64,000 bases of DNA, taken from positions 1 to 64,000 of the forward strand of contig CAJNYU010003750.1 of NCBI GenBank assembly GCA_905331475.1, in the 5' to 3' direction. The stretch is from Rotaria socialis. Lineage: Eukaryota > Rotifera > Eurotatoria > Philodinida > Philodinidae. Each line of letters starts with the position of its first letter. Position 1 is the first letter of the stretch. This document shows positions 49,401 through 60,232 of this stretch, piece by piece. Position numbers and translations under genes: made by a program. The notes under the pieces are model-generated. The model worked only from the letters and a program-made list of their open reading frames with translations, did not search any database and was not told the origin of the DNA.

Positions 49401-51692
49401 TGAATTACTTCGACTACTTCATACGTCAGGTGCATCATTAACAAAACATGATCTTGCTGGTTTATCACCATTACAGTATGGTGCTATCAATGGTTGTCAA
49501 CATCTATGTGATGAACTAACAAAATTAGCCAGTGATGAAAGCGATTCTACTCAAGCAACAATTGAACGTTTCTATATAAATGATCCAAACAAAAATCTTT
49601 TAGATCGTCAAGATTTCTACTCCGATGCTCAACAATTCATCGATAAATATCTATCAAAACATTCATCACAGATACAAAATAATGCATACGACGTTGATAG
49701 TTTATCTGGTATGACTATAACAGGTCAGGTTCTCACTGATACCGATAAAAATGAACCGTTTGATGCACGTCTAACAAAAGTTGATGTTAACTATGGTGTA
49801 GATGGTTTATATAATTTCTATCGTATGCAAATTATTAAACATAGAAGTAAAAATGATCTATATTTTCTTTTTACACGTTGGGGACGCATTGGTGACGATG
49901 GTCAATATCAATTAACTCCCTTTTCAACGTTAGATGAATGTCGAAAAGAATTCTTAAAAGTATTTCGTGAGAAAACTGGTAATGTTTGGAAAGATACAGA
50001 TCAATTTGAAATAAAACCTAAAAGATATGCATTAATTAAATTAAATGACCATCAAAAATACAAACATTCGAATGTACCAATCGATTTTAAACGTTTACAA
50101 TCTGAACAAGCACATCCATCATCAAAACTTCAATCATCTGTATTTAAAAATTTTCTTAAAACTTTAATTAATTGTCAAGCTATTCGAACGAATATTGATA
50201 AAACGCAATTAGATATTGAATGGATGCCGGTATCACAACTAAATCGTGTAACATTACAAAAAGCACGTGATTTATTAGTACAAATTAAACGAGCTCTTGA
50301 TAAAAAACAAGAGTTAAATTTAGATGCTCAAAAATCAAAAACTACTGAACAACAAAATGAATTGAAATCAGTTTTAGAATCAATTTATAAATATACAAAT
50401 GAATATTATACAATAATACCATTACGTGGTTTTGCTGATGGGAAATTACCGATTATTGATAAGGAAGCTTTAGTTAAAAAACAAGAAAAAATTATTGATG
50501 ATTTAATTGAACTTGAATTGTCATATAAAATATTCTTAGGAGCGCAAGCTAATTTAAAAAATATTTCACCCTTAGATTATTTCTATAAATCAATGAACTG
50601 TCAATTTGAATCTATGAATAAAGATGATATTGATTCACAATTAATTTTACGTTACATATGGGCTAGTGCGTCAGGAACAAAAGTTGAGCAAATATTTAAA
50701 ATTGCGCGATCACATGAGGATGAACGATTATTTAAGTCGAATCTTGATAATCATTGTTTATTATGGCATGGCACTAGTGTTTGCAATCTAATTAGTATAC
50801 TTAATAGAGGTAGAACGTTAAGAGATTTTTCTTCTTAAATATATTTTTAAACATCGTTTTTCTTTGTAAAGGACTTCTTGTTGAACCTATGGCTGCAACA
50901 ACGACAGGAAGTTTGTTTGGAAAGGTAAAATATGAATATTTTATAGAGATTAATTTATGATGTTAAATAGAGAGTTAGAGTAGCTAACTTTTATATTTAA
51001 ACATAAAACACGAGTAATCTAATATCGGATAAGATCATTCAAATAGAGTTTTGGAATATATTTGTTATTTTTTGAATTATTTAAGGTCAAGTAATATTAG
51101 TAGGTTAGCAGCAAAATTCCAATACTGTCTTCTAGTATTACTCTAGAAATTTTATAGGGTAGTAGAAATTAAGAGCATTGATCTCATTTGAACATACAAT
51201 ATGCTGATTGTTAACTAGACGAATTTCAATATTAAATAATTGTGTTTATTTTAGGGCATTTACACAGCAGATACATTTGCTAAAAGTCTTGGCTATTGCT
51301 CAGGTATAACACAAACTGATGGTCAACATTGTTTTATGATATTATGTGAAGTTGCTTTGGGTAAAATAAAAGAAGTAGGTTTAAACAAAAATGACGACGA
51401 TGACAATGCAAAGCAACTTGATTTGAATCGATTCCAAAGCCGTAAAGGTGTTGGTCGAAATATACCAGATCCACGATATACAATTACTCGAAACTATGGT
51501 TTGTATTATTTGAAAAAGAAATGTCCTCGATTATTTTGAATTTTGCTTTTGTTAGGAGTGCGCATGCCGCTTGGTCAATTAATAGCTAATCCGGATTTGA
51601 AAAAAGGCTATTGTAGTCTTAATTATAATGAATATATTGTCTACGATGAATTACAAATAGCTTTACGTTATCTAGTACAATTTCGTCGTTAA
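40443..51692 (+). CDS. Ankyrin-repeat / WGR / PARP catalytic protein (PME-5-like tankyrase relative)
   Basis: Twenty-four exons from ATG 40443 to TAA 51692 give about 2484 residues; most introns are 45-60 bases, but intron 3 is 1101. Exon starts include 41929, 43335, 43459, 43631, 43810, 44177, 44346, 44676, 44891, 45182, 46564, 47596, 49075, 50872, 51255, 51556. Order: acidic/basic N-terminus; a beta-rich segment (VLQDVYNDTRKIRIRWCSL) like Tudor or BAH folds; many ankyrin repeats (~390-1900) interrupted by an acidic insert; a WGR domain (FTRWGRIGDDGQYQL, ~2005-2090); PARP regulatory helices; and the catalytic domain with His in WHGTS, Tyr in GIYTADTF and Glu in YNEYIVYDE, the H-Y-E triad of true polymerases. 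Tankyrases lack WGR and have SAM; C. elegans PME-5 has this ankyrin-WGR-PARP set. One base appears missing in exon 12 (44524-44600). Confidence 0.85.
40828..41928 (+). other. Unusually long intron 3 of the PARP gene
   Basis: 1101 bases from GTGAGT to TTAATCAG, about twenty times the other introns of this gene. No coding region or transposon ends were seen inside. It may hold regulatory sequence, or an alternative first exon may lie just before 41929. Confidence 0.6.
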
Positions 51693-52278
51693 TCTTTTTT
51701 TCTTCTTTTAAATCTTCCGTGATATTTCATTGTTTAGAAACATTATCATGATTTTGCCTTTTCTTTTTTTCTTCTTTGTTTTTAGGCTTCTCTTTTTGTC
51801 TTGTATGAGCTTGTTTTTGTAGCATGTTGTTTTGCTTGAAAATTTTTGCGTTACAACATAGTTTATGTTTACTGGGCTATAATGTGACTTGTGTCAGTTT
51901 TGTTTTTCGAAGATGAAAATAAATTTTTTTTCTGAATTTCAAAAGAAAGACTGAGCAAATTCAAACAAGTGTAACACTTCAGTTCTAATGGAAAATATCA
52001 GATTAGTAATCAAGTAATTTATGATTCGGAATTGACTAAATTTCAATATTGGTCTTTTCTCAATCGAATTGCTTGATGTCATGAATTACGAAACATATTA
52101 TTTTATGTTTCAGAAAGCGACATTTTCAGTCCAAAACCATGATCTATTGGAAGCAATGGTATCACATTGCATATTCTGCTGTCGATGAAAATCAGTATTA
52201 TGCCTCATTTTTACATTTCGAACATAAGTACACATACAATGTTTATTAAAAACTTTAGAATCATCGTTTTGCTTCGAA
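51693..52278. other. Intergenic gap between convergent PARP and EEPD1 genes
   Basis: T-rich 3' flank of the PARP gene with AATAAA-like sequence near 51920. No gene seen. Confidence 0.4.
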
Positions 52279-54719
52279 TTAAGATAAATTTAAATCCATC
52301 CATATTGGACAATGACCACTAACCAGACCACCCCATGTCCAACCCGCCGGAATCCAGACACTAGTGAGATTATTACGAATGACCCCTGAACTTCCTAAAA
52401 AAATGATAAATTAAGACGTTGATTTAAAGGAATTCCGTTTTCTTCAGAAAAATCGACATTTAAATAAATGCATGATACCCAGGCTAGAAGTTTGAGTTCC
52501 ATTGAGACAGTATTGCTTATTTTGTACGTCACTATGTCAACTATTTTTAAATGAAATTTACTTTTTATTTCCCTTTAAAGAATACGTCACATTTCAGTGT
52601 CTGACCAAGAGAGTTTCTAAGTGAAGCATTTTTAATATACAGAAAAACATTTCTGTTAAAAGGTGGTACTAGTTTTAGAATTTTTAATTATCATTTTTCT
52701 CTGCGTAGAAAATTAGAAAAAATTAGCCACCGTTAAAAACCTATTTTATGATTTTTTCTCATTCAATATATCCTACGCATTTCATGTTATTAAAATACAT
52801 TTGACTGAATCTCGATTTTTCAAAAGAGATCTTACCTGTATGAAAAGCTTTTGCTTCTTCTGAGAGCCAAATATTATCTAAGCAACTTGATCCTTGTGGT
52901 GTTTGTAAACTAATATCAGTATTTTGTTGGATAAAATATGAATAATTACATTTAGCTAATGCTTCAAATTCAGAAGCTGTTGGAACATTATCAAAGTGTC
53001 CAAAAATGATCACATGCTTTTGTTCTTAAACATCAAATACGATGAACAATAAATCAAGTTCAATCGTGTTCTCTTACCAATCGTATTTTTCATAGCTTGT
53101 GCTAAAACTGACAATGATCTAGCTTCATCTTTTTTTTCACATCCATTTTCATATAATCCTTTTGTTTTCAAATGAATATTAACAAAAACTAATTCATATT
53201 TATTAAATAGACGAAATATGGCAATCATTGGTAATTGATTAAAATAAGCTGTAAATGGTAATGTCGAAGATCTTTTTATTTCAATACCAGCTAATTCATT
53301 ATATAGAAATCCAAGATATTCAGATCCCTTTGAATGTAAAAAAAACATATATACATAAACGAACGAGAAAAATACTTCTTTCGAAATTTAATTGACATAC
53401 TTCAGAAGAATCATCACTGACAATAGATTTCCAATTTCCACGAGGACGATTCGGCCAATTTTTAACTAATGGAATAGTCGGACTGTTTAATTCTTGTGCA
53501 ATAGCATTAAGCGATTGTTTACTTCCAATTTCTTGAATTCCAATTAATGAAAAACTAAACAAATGGAAATATTCATGTACATAAAATATGTTCAAGATTT
53601 AATTTTGACGCAACAATCAAGTCAGAGTAATTTTCACTAATAACAATGTCAAAAGAAGAACGTCTTCAGAATTCGATGAAATATCATCGAACAGCAAATT
53701 ATTCCTAGTGCAAGTATTTCAGCAGCAGAATTACAGGAAAACAGATTTGAACAAGTTCATTCTTTTTTTTGCCTGAAATTCTCTTACAAGAAAACGTCTT
53801 ACTTATTTTCAAGGATAACTCGACATATAACTTCTCTAACACCCGGATTTTGTACTTTTTCATTTGTTAATTCTTGTAAATTCCATGAAGCGAAACGAAA
53901 ACTATTTTGTTCGTTGTTGCTATTATGAATAATGCGTGTTGGGCGTGTAGAAAGCGATGTGACAAGTTTAGTTTGAAATTCGGTTGGTAATGTTTCTAAT
54001 AGAAGTGAAACAATTGAAAGTGCATTTTTTGTATTGACATCATTTCGATTTATTATTGAACGAAGATTGTTCAACGAAGGATTACTGATAGATGTTCGAA
54101 TTTGTTCATGATCAATCATAAGAAAAGGATGAATAGCTTCTAAAACACCACGATTGATTCCTTTTATTTTAAGTAAATCTTCAATGGAACGAAAAAATCC
54201 TTTTCGTTCTCGATGCTGAATTATACGTTTAACAAGAGTTGATGTTAAACCAGCAACTGAACATAATTCATCGTATGATGCGAAATTTAGATCAATAAGT
54301 TCGTTTCCATTATGTAATGAAGAATTAGCAGATGAATTAGCAATTAAATCAATAGAAATTTCGTCAAATAAATGTGAAGTTATTCCATCAACGTGTAAGA
54401 GTTCATCGATGTCTTTAAAACTATTATGTTTCTCTCGGTAGGCAATTATGTTTTTTGCTAATGATCTATTAATACCAGGTAATAACAATAATTCATCTTC
54501 TGACACTTGATTTATATTAATTGGGTTAGTTGCGACTGATCTTCGGTTACCATGTTTTCGTTTTGACCCAGAACTACGATGACACAATGGATGAAAACCA
54601 TTAAAAGATAATGGTAAACATCTTTTTGGAGTACACATGACGTGGTTTACACGATGTATGTTTCTTTTTCTTCTTTGATTAATCTCAACAAGAAAAAAGA
54701 GTGATAGAAAGAACAACAT
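52279..54719 (-). CDS. EEPD1: EEPD1-like protein: two helix-hairpin-helix domains plus endonuclease/exonuclease/phosphatase fold
   Basis: Five minus-strand exons (54719-53803, 53554-53401, 53327-53078, 53024-52836, 52394-52279) join in phase to 541 residues; human EEPD1 has 569. Two HhH DNA-binding modules: ININQVSEDELLLLPGIN, and IDLNFASYDELCSVAGL with DLLKIKGINRGVLEAI. The EEP fold follows: FRFASWNLQELTNEKVQNPGVREV, SLIGIQEIGSK (metal-binding Glu), LVFVNIHLK, LDNIWLS and WTWGGLVSGHCPI. EEPD1 resects stalled replication forks in vertebrates. Oddities: the usual GDF in the active site reads GHF (D to H), and SEH/SDH near the end reads SGH. The N-terminus is hydrophobic (MLFFLSLFFLVEI) instead of the myristoylated MGxxLG of EEPD1, so it may be membrane-anchored or secreted. 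Confidence 0.85.
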
Positions 54720-55423
54720 AAACTTGTCTTTAGCCTGTTGTGTTGACGAAAAGCACGTGCGTTTGAGATAAAATCATAGTCATGATTTAGCTTTTAGTAA
54801 TGAGAAAAATGCATACATCACTCTGCCGAAATCAAGGTTTTAATAAATCATTTGTTTGTTTGTTTTCGACGTAAAAGTAGAAGGTAGCATGAAAAGAAAA
54901 ATACAAAAATCCGTTCGGTTTCGATGCGGTTATCAAGATGATAGTGATTGAAGTTGGCAGTTTTTTCATGAGAACAATCTACTACCATGAATGTAATGAT
55001 TATAGGTAGCCAATCACCATTGAATTACTCAAAAACAAAAAGAAGAAGAAGATAAAAACAAAATCTATCCAACTGAATGCTTAATTTATTCATTCCTCGT
55101 ATCTATTATAAGGTAATTAGAGGTTCGCATAACTATGTGTGTACAAGCATTGTAGGAATAGTGGCATGACATTTTTATTTTCGTACAAATCAACGAATCA
55201 TATAGAACCAGTGAAAATACAAAGGCACATACATGTATAAATGAATAAAAAGAAAATCTGGGAGTATGACATGGAGAAACTTTATTGATCATTAACACGA
55301 AAGAAAACTATTTATCAAAAACAATCATCCATCAAATTACAAAATAATGATGCCGAGACATAGATAAATACTAGACTAGTTACGGTCATACTCACCTATA
55401 AAATTCAAGAATCTTGGAACGAT
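54720..55423. other. Gene-free stretch
   Basis: Upstream of the EEPD1-like gene. Minus-strand short open frame 55086-55298 has no recognisable features. Nothing else seen. Confidence 0.35.
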
Positions 55424-55868
55424 TCAAATTAAAATATAAAAACATGGATTATGTACAGAACCATTAATATATCTATATTGTTGTACTCCTCGAAAATGTC
55501 CTGTATAAAATTTTTGTTTCACCTGGCAATACTCAAGACAAAAATAACACACATAAATCATTAAAATAGCTATAAGCATCAATAGTACTAATAAAATTCG
55601 ATTAAAATCGGTATCACAAGCATGAAATGGTATATAGAATTCGTATGATGAACCTATTGATTGATTTTTTTGTGTTATTTGCTGATGTCAGATAAAGCCT
55701 TTCTTTCCATCGCTGTCGTATTCTTGATTGATTACAATAATGTATTATATAATAGCAGATTCTGTTCTCGTAGCTACAACTACCAATGAAGTTTTACAGG
55801 GTAATAAATAAAATCATCTAAACAGGGGAACAAAAGGTAAAACTTACGTGAGTGAATTGCGCTGACAT
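55424..55868 (-). CDS. Small single-pass membrane protein, unrecognised
   Basis: Two minus-strand exons, 55868-55848 (seven codons, MSAQFTH, donor GTAAGT) and 55681-55424, join in phase to 92 residues. After a polar ~35-residue N-terminus comes one hydrophobic helix (RILLVLLMLIAILMIYVCYF), then a Cys/Lys/Tyr-containing C-terminal tail with a NGS sequon. The exon pair is inferred from matching phase and good splice signals. I know no family for it. The start exon is also present as an inverted 32-base copy at 57076-57107. A longer gene with further upstream exons is possible. Confidence 0.45.
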
Positions 55869-55877
55869 TATACGGTT
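55846..55877 (-). repeat. Inverted 32-bp repeat, arm 1
   Basis: ACGTGAGTGAATTGCGCTGA and the following 12 bases are the exact reverse complement of 57076-57107. The arm covers the start codon and first exon of the small membrane protein gene. Confidence 0.8.
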
Positions 55878-57075
55878 GCTCTGCGAACACGAAAAATCTT
55901 ATAACTCAACTTCTACTCAATCGATTTGGACAATTGTTTGGTTGAAATGTTCCATTCAGTCCATCCTACGCACCATAAAATTATCGAGGTTTTTATTTGC
56001 GTGGTAGGGATTTTTCAAGCATAAACGATCATTACGAAAGCTGTTTGACAGGATCTATCGACAGAAATTCCTTTTTATATCCTACAATTCTGACTGGATA
56101 AATAGATTCTTTTACGAAAGTTAGCAGCTCAGGTTCTCCTCTTTTTAACTATATAAAGTAATCTTAATCTCAATTTTGATTTCCTGATCAAATCTTGCAA
56201 AAATATGAAAACATACACTTTGGCCATTTTTTGTCACAACAGATTACATTGTAACTACTAAAGGCTACTTACAAGCTAACTCAAATTTCTTTTTTTGTGC
56301 TTGATAGAGCAAAGCGCGAGAAATACTTTGATTAAAAAATTAATTAAAAAAATGTTCACGATGAAACAAAAAAGTAAAAATAAAACAGATTGGTAGCTAT
56401 TGTCGCACTAAATGTCACGACAGATTTCTTATTTTGACTTTTTGATTTCCCGCTAACTATAAGAGATTAGTCAATGATGTTTTTACCATTTTTGACTGAC
56501 TATATGGTTCATCTATGGTAAAAAGTTGAGCTGTTAACTAAGTGTCGTTCGCAAGAAAATAGCATTTTACTGAGAAAATGTCACAACAGATTAATATGAT
56601 AGATATTCAGAGAAAATATGATATTTTTTCATCTTCTTGTACTTCTACCGCCCCCTCTCGACTGAGAGACATTGCTAGACATTTCATTGTTATCGTGAAA
56701 CAATGTTAAAAATAACTTAGCTATAAAACGCGTTTCTAAAAAAAAACATGCGTTTTTAATAATAGCAATCGCATTACACTCCCGAAAATGCATGAATAAT
56801 ACATGCGACTCAAATTCTGCACATGTCTCTTGGATTTCCCGATTGAAAATGATTCGTTTCATATATGATAACCATGTAAAAACATTTTACTCATCATTTT
56901 TTTTTGTCAAGAAATCTCGGACCTTTCATATATTTTGAGATCTCGATTTTCTCTGAAATGGAAATCCTGACAGTGGGGAAATTAGTTGACTCATGTACAA
57001 CAAATAAGGCTCTATCGAATGCACGGGTCAAACCTATCCTCTGTTTACTTTTATTTTTTTCGATTTTTTTCGTCA
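55878..57075. other. Gene-free DNA between the inverted arms
   Basis: About 1.2 kb, AT-rich; open frames at 56629-56862 (-) and 56904-57197 (+) have no recognisable features. It could be inserted or inverted DNA bounded by the two arms. Confidence 0.35.
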
Positions 57076-57107
57076 AACCGTATAATGTCAGCGCAATTCA
57101 CTCACGT
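57076..57107 (+). repeat. Inverted 32-bp repeat, arm 2
   Basis: Exact reverse complement of 55846-55877. It lies 22 bases before the hAT-like MITE. Confidence 0.8.
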
Positions 57108-57129
57108 GATACAAATATAATGAATAGCA

Positions 57130-57218
57130 CAAGGGGGGGGGGGAAGCGCGACTTCCGTAATTCGAAGTACGATGGGAGTACAGGGAAGTACGAGTGAAGT
57201 ACAGAAGTTGCGCTTTTN

Positions 57219-57273
<55 letters not shown>

Positions 57274-57352
57274 CGCGACTTCCGTACTTCGAAGTACGAT
57301 GGGAGTACAGGGAAGTACGAGTGAAGTACAGAAGTTGCGCTTTTCCCCCTTG
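57130..57352. mobile_element. hAT-like MITE with C/G homopolymer ends, internally duplicated or misassembled
   Basis: Begins CAAGGGGG (G run of 11) and ends CCCCCTTG, flanked by the 8-bp duplication GAATAGCA (57122-57129 and 57353-57360). Inside are two direct copies of a ~70-base block (57144-57217 and 57273-57344) each starting GCGCGACTTCCG and ending GTTGCGCTTTT. Between them stand an N (57218) and 54 consecutive C. The homopolymer plus N suggests the assembler collapsed or expanded a difficult C run; the true element may be shorter. Confidence 0.8.
57219..57272 (+). repeat. Homopolymer run of 54 C
   Basis: Immediately after the only N in the window. Probably a sequencing or gap-filling artefact of the MITE's C-rich end. 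The poly-Gly frame it creates on the minus strand is not a gene. Confidence 0.8.
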
Positions 57353-57360
57353 GAATAGCA

Positions 57361-58024
57361 TCAATAAAAAATCATTTCGCCTAGACATATTTTAAATTTA
57401 TCAATACAAAAGATTCGTATTTAAAAATATAGATACTTTGAACACATTCAAATGTCATATAAGTGACAAATAAAAAGCCAAGTAAGCCATAACTGAATGA
57501 ATGATAAGGTTTTTATAGGCCCCTCTTAGTAACTATTATGACATATAATTCATATGAGAACATTAAGAAAAGAAAAAGGGTAAGTTTTCCAAGTGAAATC
57601 TTACTGACCTTTAGAGATGCACAACCAAAGTATTATACGCAAATCAAACTTTGAACATAACTCGGAATAGAAAAGCTATTGAATTCAGTTAAAGTCTGAT
57701 ATTCTGTATAGCGCTCTTATTTAGTCTTATAAACAAAATATCTAGATATTCTCGAAGAACGTAACTACATCTGTAGAGTATCATTCAAAGTGTGAATACT
57801 GTTATCGTTTTGCTCGGTCAAAACATATTTATAATAAATGATTGTGCGTCATAACAATTTTATTTCTAGTTACTCAGAAGAGTATACTTGTGATAGTTCC
57901 ACGTAAAAAAAGAAAAGTAACATGGTCATGAGTTCATGAATAGATTGAATCATAGATACCTGTAACTAACCAGTCGACAAGAGAAAGAGCATACAATTGA
58001 TTTCTAGTACAATTTGTGGGTATA
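57361..58024. other. Gene-free stretch between two MITEs
   Basis: About 660 bases, AT-rich, nothing coding or repetitive recognised. Confidence 0.35.
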
Positions 58025-58032
58025 TTTATCAC

Positions 58033-58372
58033 CAGGGTTGCTACCTCTTCCGCCTTTTGCGGAAAGTTTCCGCTATTTTCCCGCTGTTCCACTTTTTCGT
58101 ATAAAACGTGTTGCATATCAAACCTACGTACAGAATAATATTTGATATTATTGAATCAATTCTTATTGTTTACAAATACCGTGAGCCATCATTCTTTTAT
58201 GTTTTGAAACTTTGATGAAATAAAAAGAAATCCAATAAATATGAAAAAAATGCCTAATATTCTCAGAAGCACCACAAATCTGCAACAATATAAGCTTCCG
58301 CTTTTTTCCCGCTTTTTCTGTTTTTCTTTCCGCTATTTTCCGCTTTCTGAACTTCATCAGGTGGCAACCCTG
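58033..58372. mobile_element. hAT-like MITE, 340 bp
   Basis: Terminal inverted repeats CAGGGTTGCTACCT (58033-58046) and AGGTGGCAACCCTG (58359-58372), one mismatch in 14, flanked by the 8-bp duplication TTTATCAC (58025-58032 and 58373-58380). CAGGG at the tip is the usual hAT terminus. Subterminal repeats of a CCGCTATTTTC / CCGCTTTTT motif occur near both ends, as expected for transposase-binding sites. No transposase is encoded. Confidence 0.92.
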
Positions 58373-58380
58373 TTTATCAC

Positions 58381-59800
58381 TCATTCGTTTTATATCAAAG
58401 GATGAGGCAAAACAAATCATTCGTTCGCTCTTTTCATTCGCTGAATACTTGTTTGCAAATCAGCGTGACTGTCAGCAGGGAGTAGCACTCCGTTTATGAT
58501 TAATGATTAATGATATATGAATAACAGACTTATTTTACAACTATTTACCGATATTGCCATATATATATATACATGATAGTCGAAAAGAAAGATACGCACG
58601 TCGTTGAGTACGCGTTCAATGAGTCTTCGTTTGGTGATAAAAATTCGATCGTACTCAGTTAATATTGCTGTCAATTAAATTGACTAAATATTGTTCAATC
58701 TTAAGATGAAATTAGAAAAGAATTTCGAAGTTTTCGATACAAATAAAATGAATTTTATGTTGCTAGATAATCACTTATTGCATGAAGTACTATATTGATA
58801 GATAGTTTCATTTAATAACAAAAACGACAGTCTTGCCATTAGTTTTGTTTGTGGAATAATACTATTGTCAACAGCATATTTTTCTATCATATTAGACATT
58901 TATCTAGACTTTAAATTAGAAAGAAATGATTGTATATAGAAAATTGAGATATCCGAAATGGACAAGTGTCTGACTTATTTTATATTTTCAAACATAATTC
59001 CAACTGTCGTGAAAACCAATTGTTTTCTAGGCTGTAGACTTTCTATGTGACTTTTTCGGAACGTTCCCTATGATGAAATAGCTAATGTAATTTATGGCCT
59101 GACTGAACTACGGATTCCAATGGTATAATTCAGCATCTGATTTGCATGAGTGATATTATAATTAGTTCTTATAAAAAGATTGAAAGGCTCGATCAAATGA
59201 TATGTGGATCTCAATTGACTTTTTCGAGATGATTCTCGTTTAACATCATTATTTACCATACATCGTAACTACTTCTATCAGCAAAGCATTGTTTTATCTT
59301 TAGCTGGTAATACAGTAGTTATTTCAATAACATTTAACAGAAACTGTGGCAGACCAGCAGTTTTAAATATTCAATATATCCTTCTTTTATTCGAGATTTG
59401 ATAGATTAATTTTGTTTAATATTGACTCGTCCAAAAAATGATTTGAAAACTTATTTAATAGTAAAAAATAGGTGGTTTTCATAATCGATCACTACACATG
59501 CTTCATTGGTACAAAATAGAATAAAAAAATATTTCCAACAGACAAAAAACAGATTAGCTATTAGGAATTGTTTTTCATCGAAACGAGAAAAAAATCTATT
59601 ATTGTAGGTAATGATTCAAATCTTTTTTCTAAAAATACATTCATTTTTTTAAACCAAAGGTCATTTACACAGATATTATTCTTTTTGCAAAGGTTGATCT
59701 ATTTATTTATTTACTAAAGGATAATGAATCAAGGACTCTCTTATTCACAGTGTACTTCATATTCCAAAGAAAAATCGACGATATTCATTCAACATAAAAA
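58381..59800. other. Gene-free stretch
   Basis: About 1.4 kb with a TA microsatellite near 58560. No coding region seen; the end presumably holds the promoter of the gene at 59801. Confidence 0.35.
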
Positions 59801-60190
59801 ATGTTTTCAAAAGGTTTGCTTACAGCGTCAGATGAATATCTACGTCTAAAACATCATCATGGCCATTGGCATAATCATGACCACCATCCTGCAATTGATA
59901 ACCATGGTGGCGAACGTCATCGAGCAATGGTTGAATTGCAAAACCATTTGGGTAGTCCTGGAACAACAGCACATGATATTGAACATTTAATGGGTCCACC
60001 AACGAAAATTCTTCATCAACCTGATGAAGTACTTTTATCGGAACTCAAAAGAAATAACGAAACTTATACATTTCCGCATCATGCTGAAATTTGGATCTAT
60101 GAATGGCGTAGCAATCATGATTATGTTTATTTCATTATATCAAACGATAAGAAAGTTATTCAATCAGCGTGGTATTATGCATTTGAATAA
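59801..60190 (+). CDS. Small His-rich protein with a BamE/SmpA-like pattern, unrecognised
   Basis: A single exon encodes 129 residues from ATG 59801. Residues ~18-41 are His-rich (HHHGHWHNHDHH), a likely metal-binding or simply low-complexity stretch. From ~residue 44 there is a compact domain: RAMVELQNHL, TAHDIEHLMGPPTKI, EIWIYEW, YVYFIISNDKKVIQSAWYYAFE. The sequence 'T..DI..LMGPP.......W.Y.......F.......V....W' resembles the BamE/SmpA-like fold found in bacteria and some fungi. That likeness is inference from pattern only. Lack of introns could fit a transferred gene. It converges with the small gene on the other strand, 42 bases apart. Confidence 0.6.
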   Translation: MFSKGLLTASDEYLRLKHHHGHWHNHDHHPAIDNHGGERHRAMVELQNHLGSPGTTAHDIEHLMGPPTKILHQPDEVLLSELKRNNETYTFPHHAEIWIYEWRSNHDYVYFIISNDKKVIQSAWYYAFE

Positions 60191-60232
60191 GAACACAAAG
60201 AGATATTTTCGTTTATTTGTTTTTTTTCCCCA

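Noticed and set aside
57098..57388. Minus-strand frame with a long poly-glycine run
   Set aside because: Created by the poly-C run and the N inside the MITE; not a protein.
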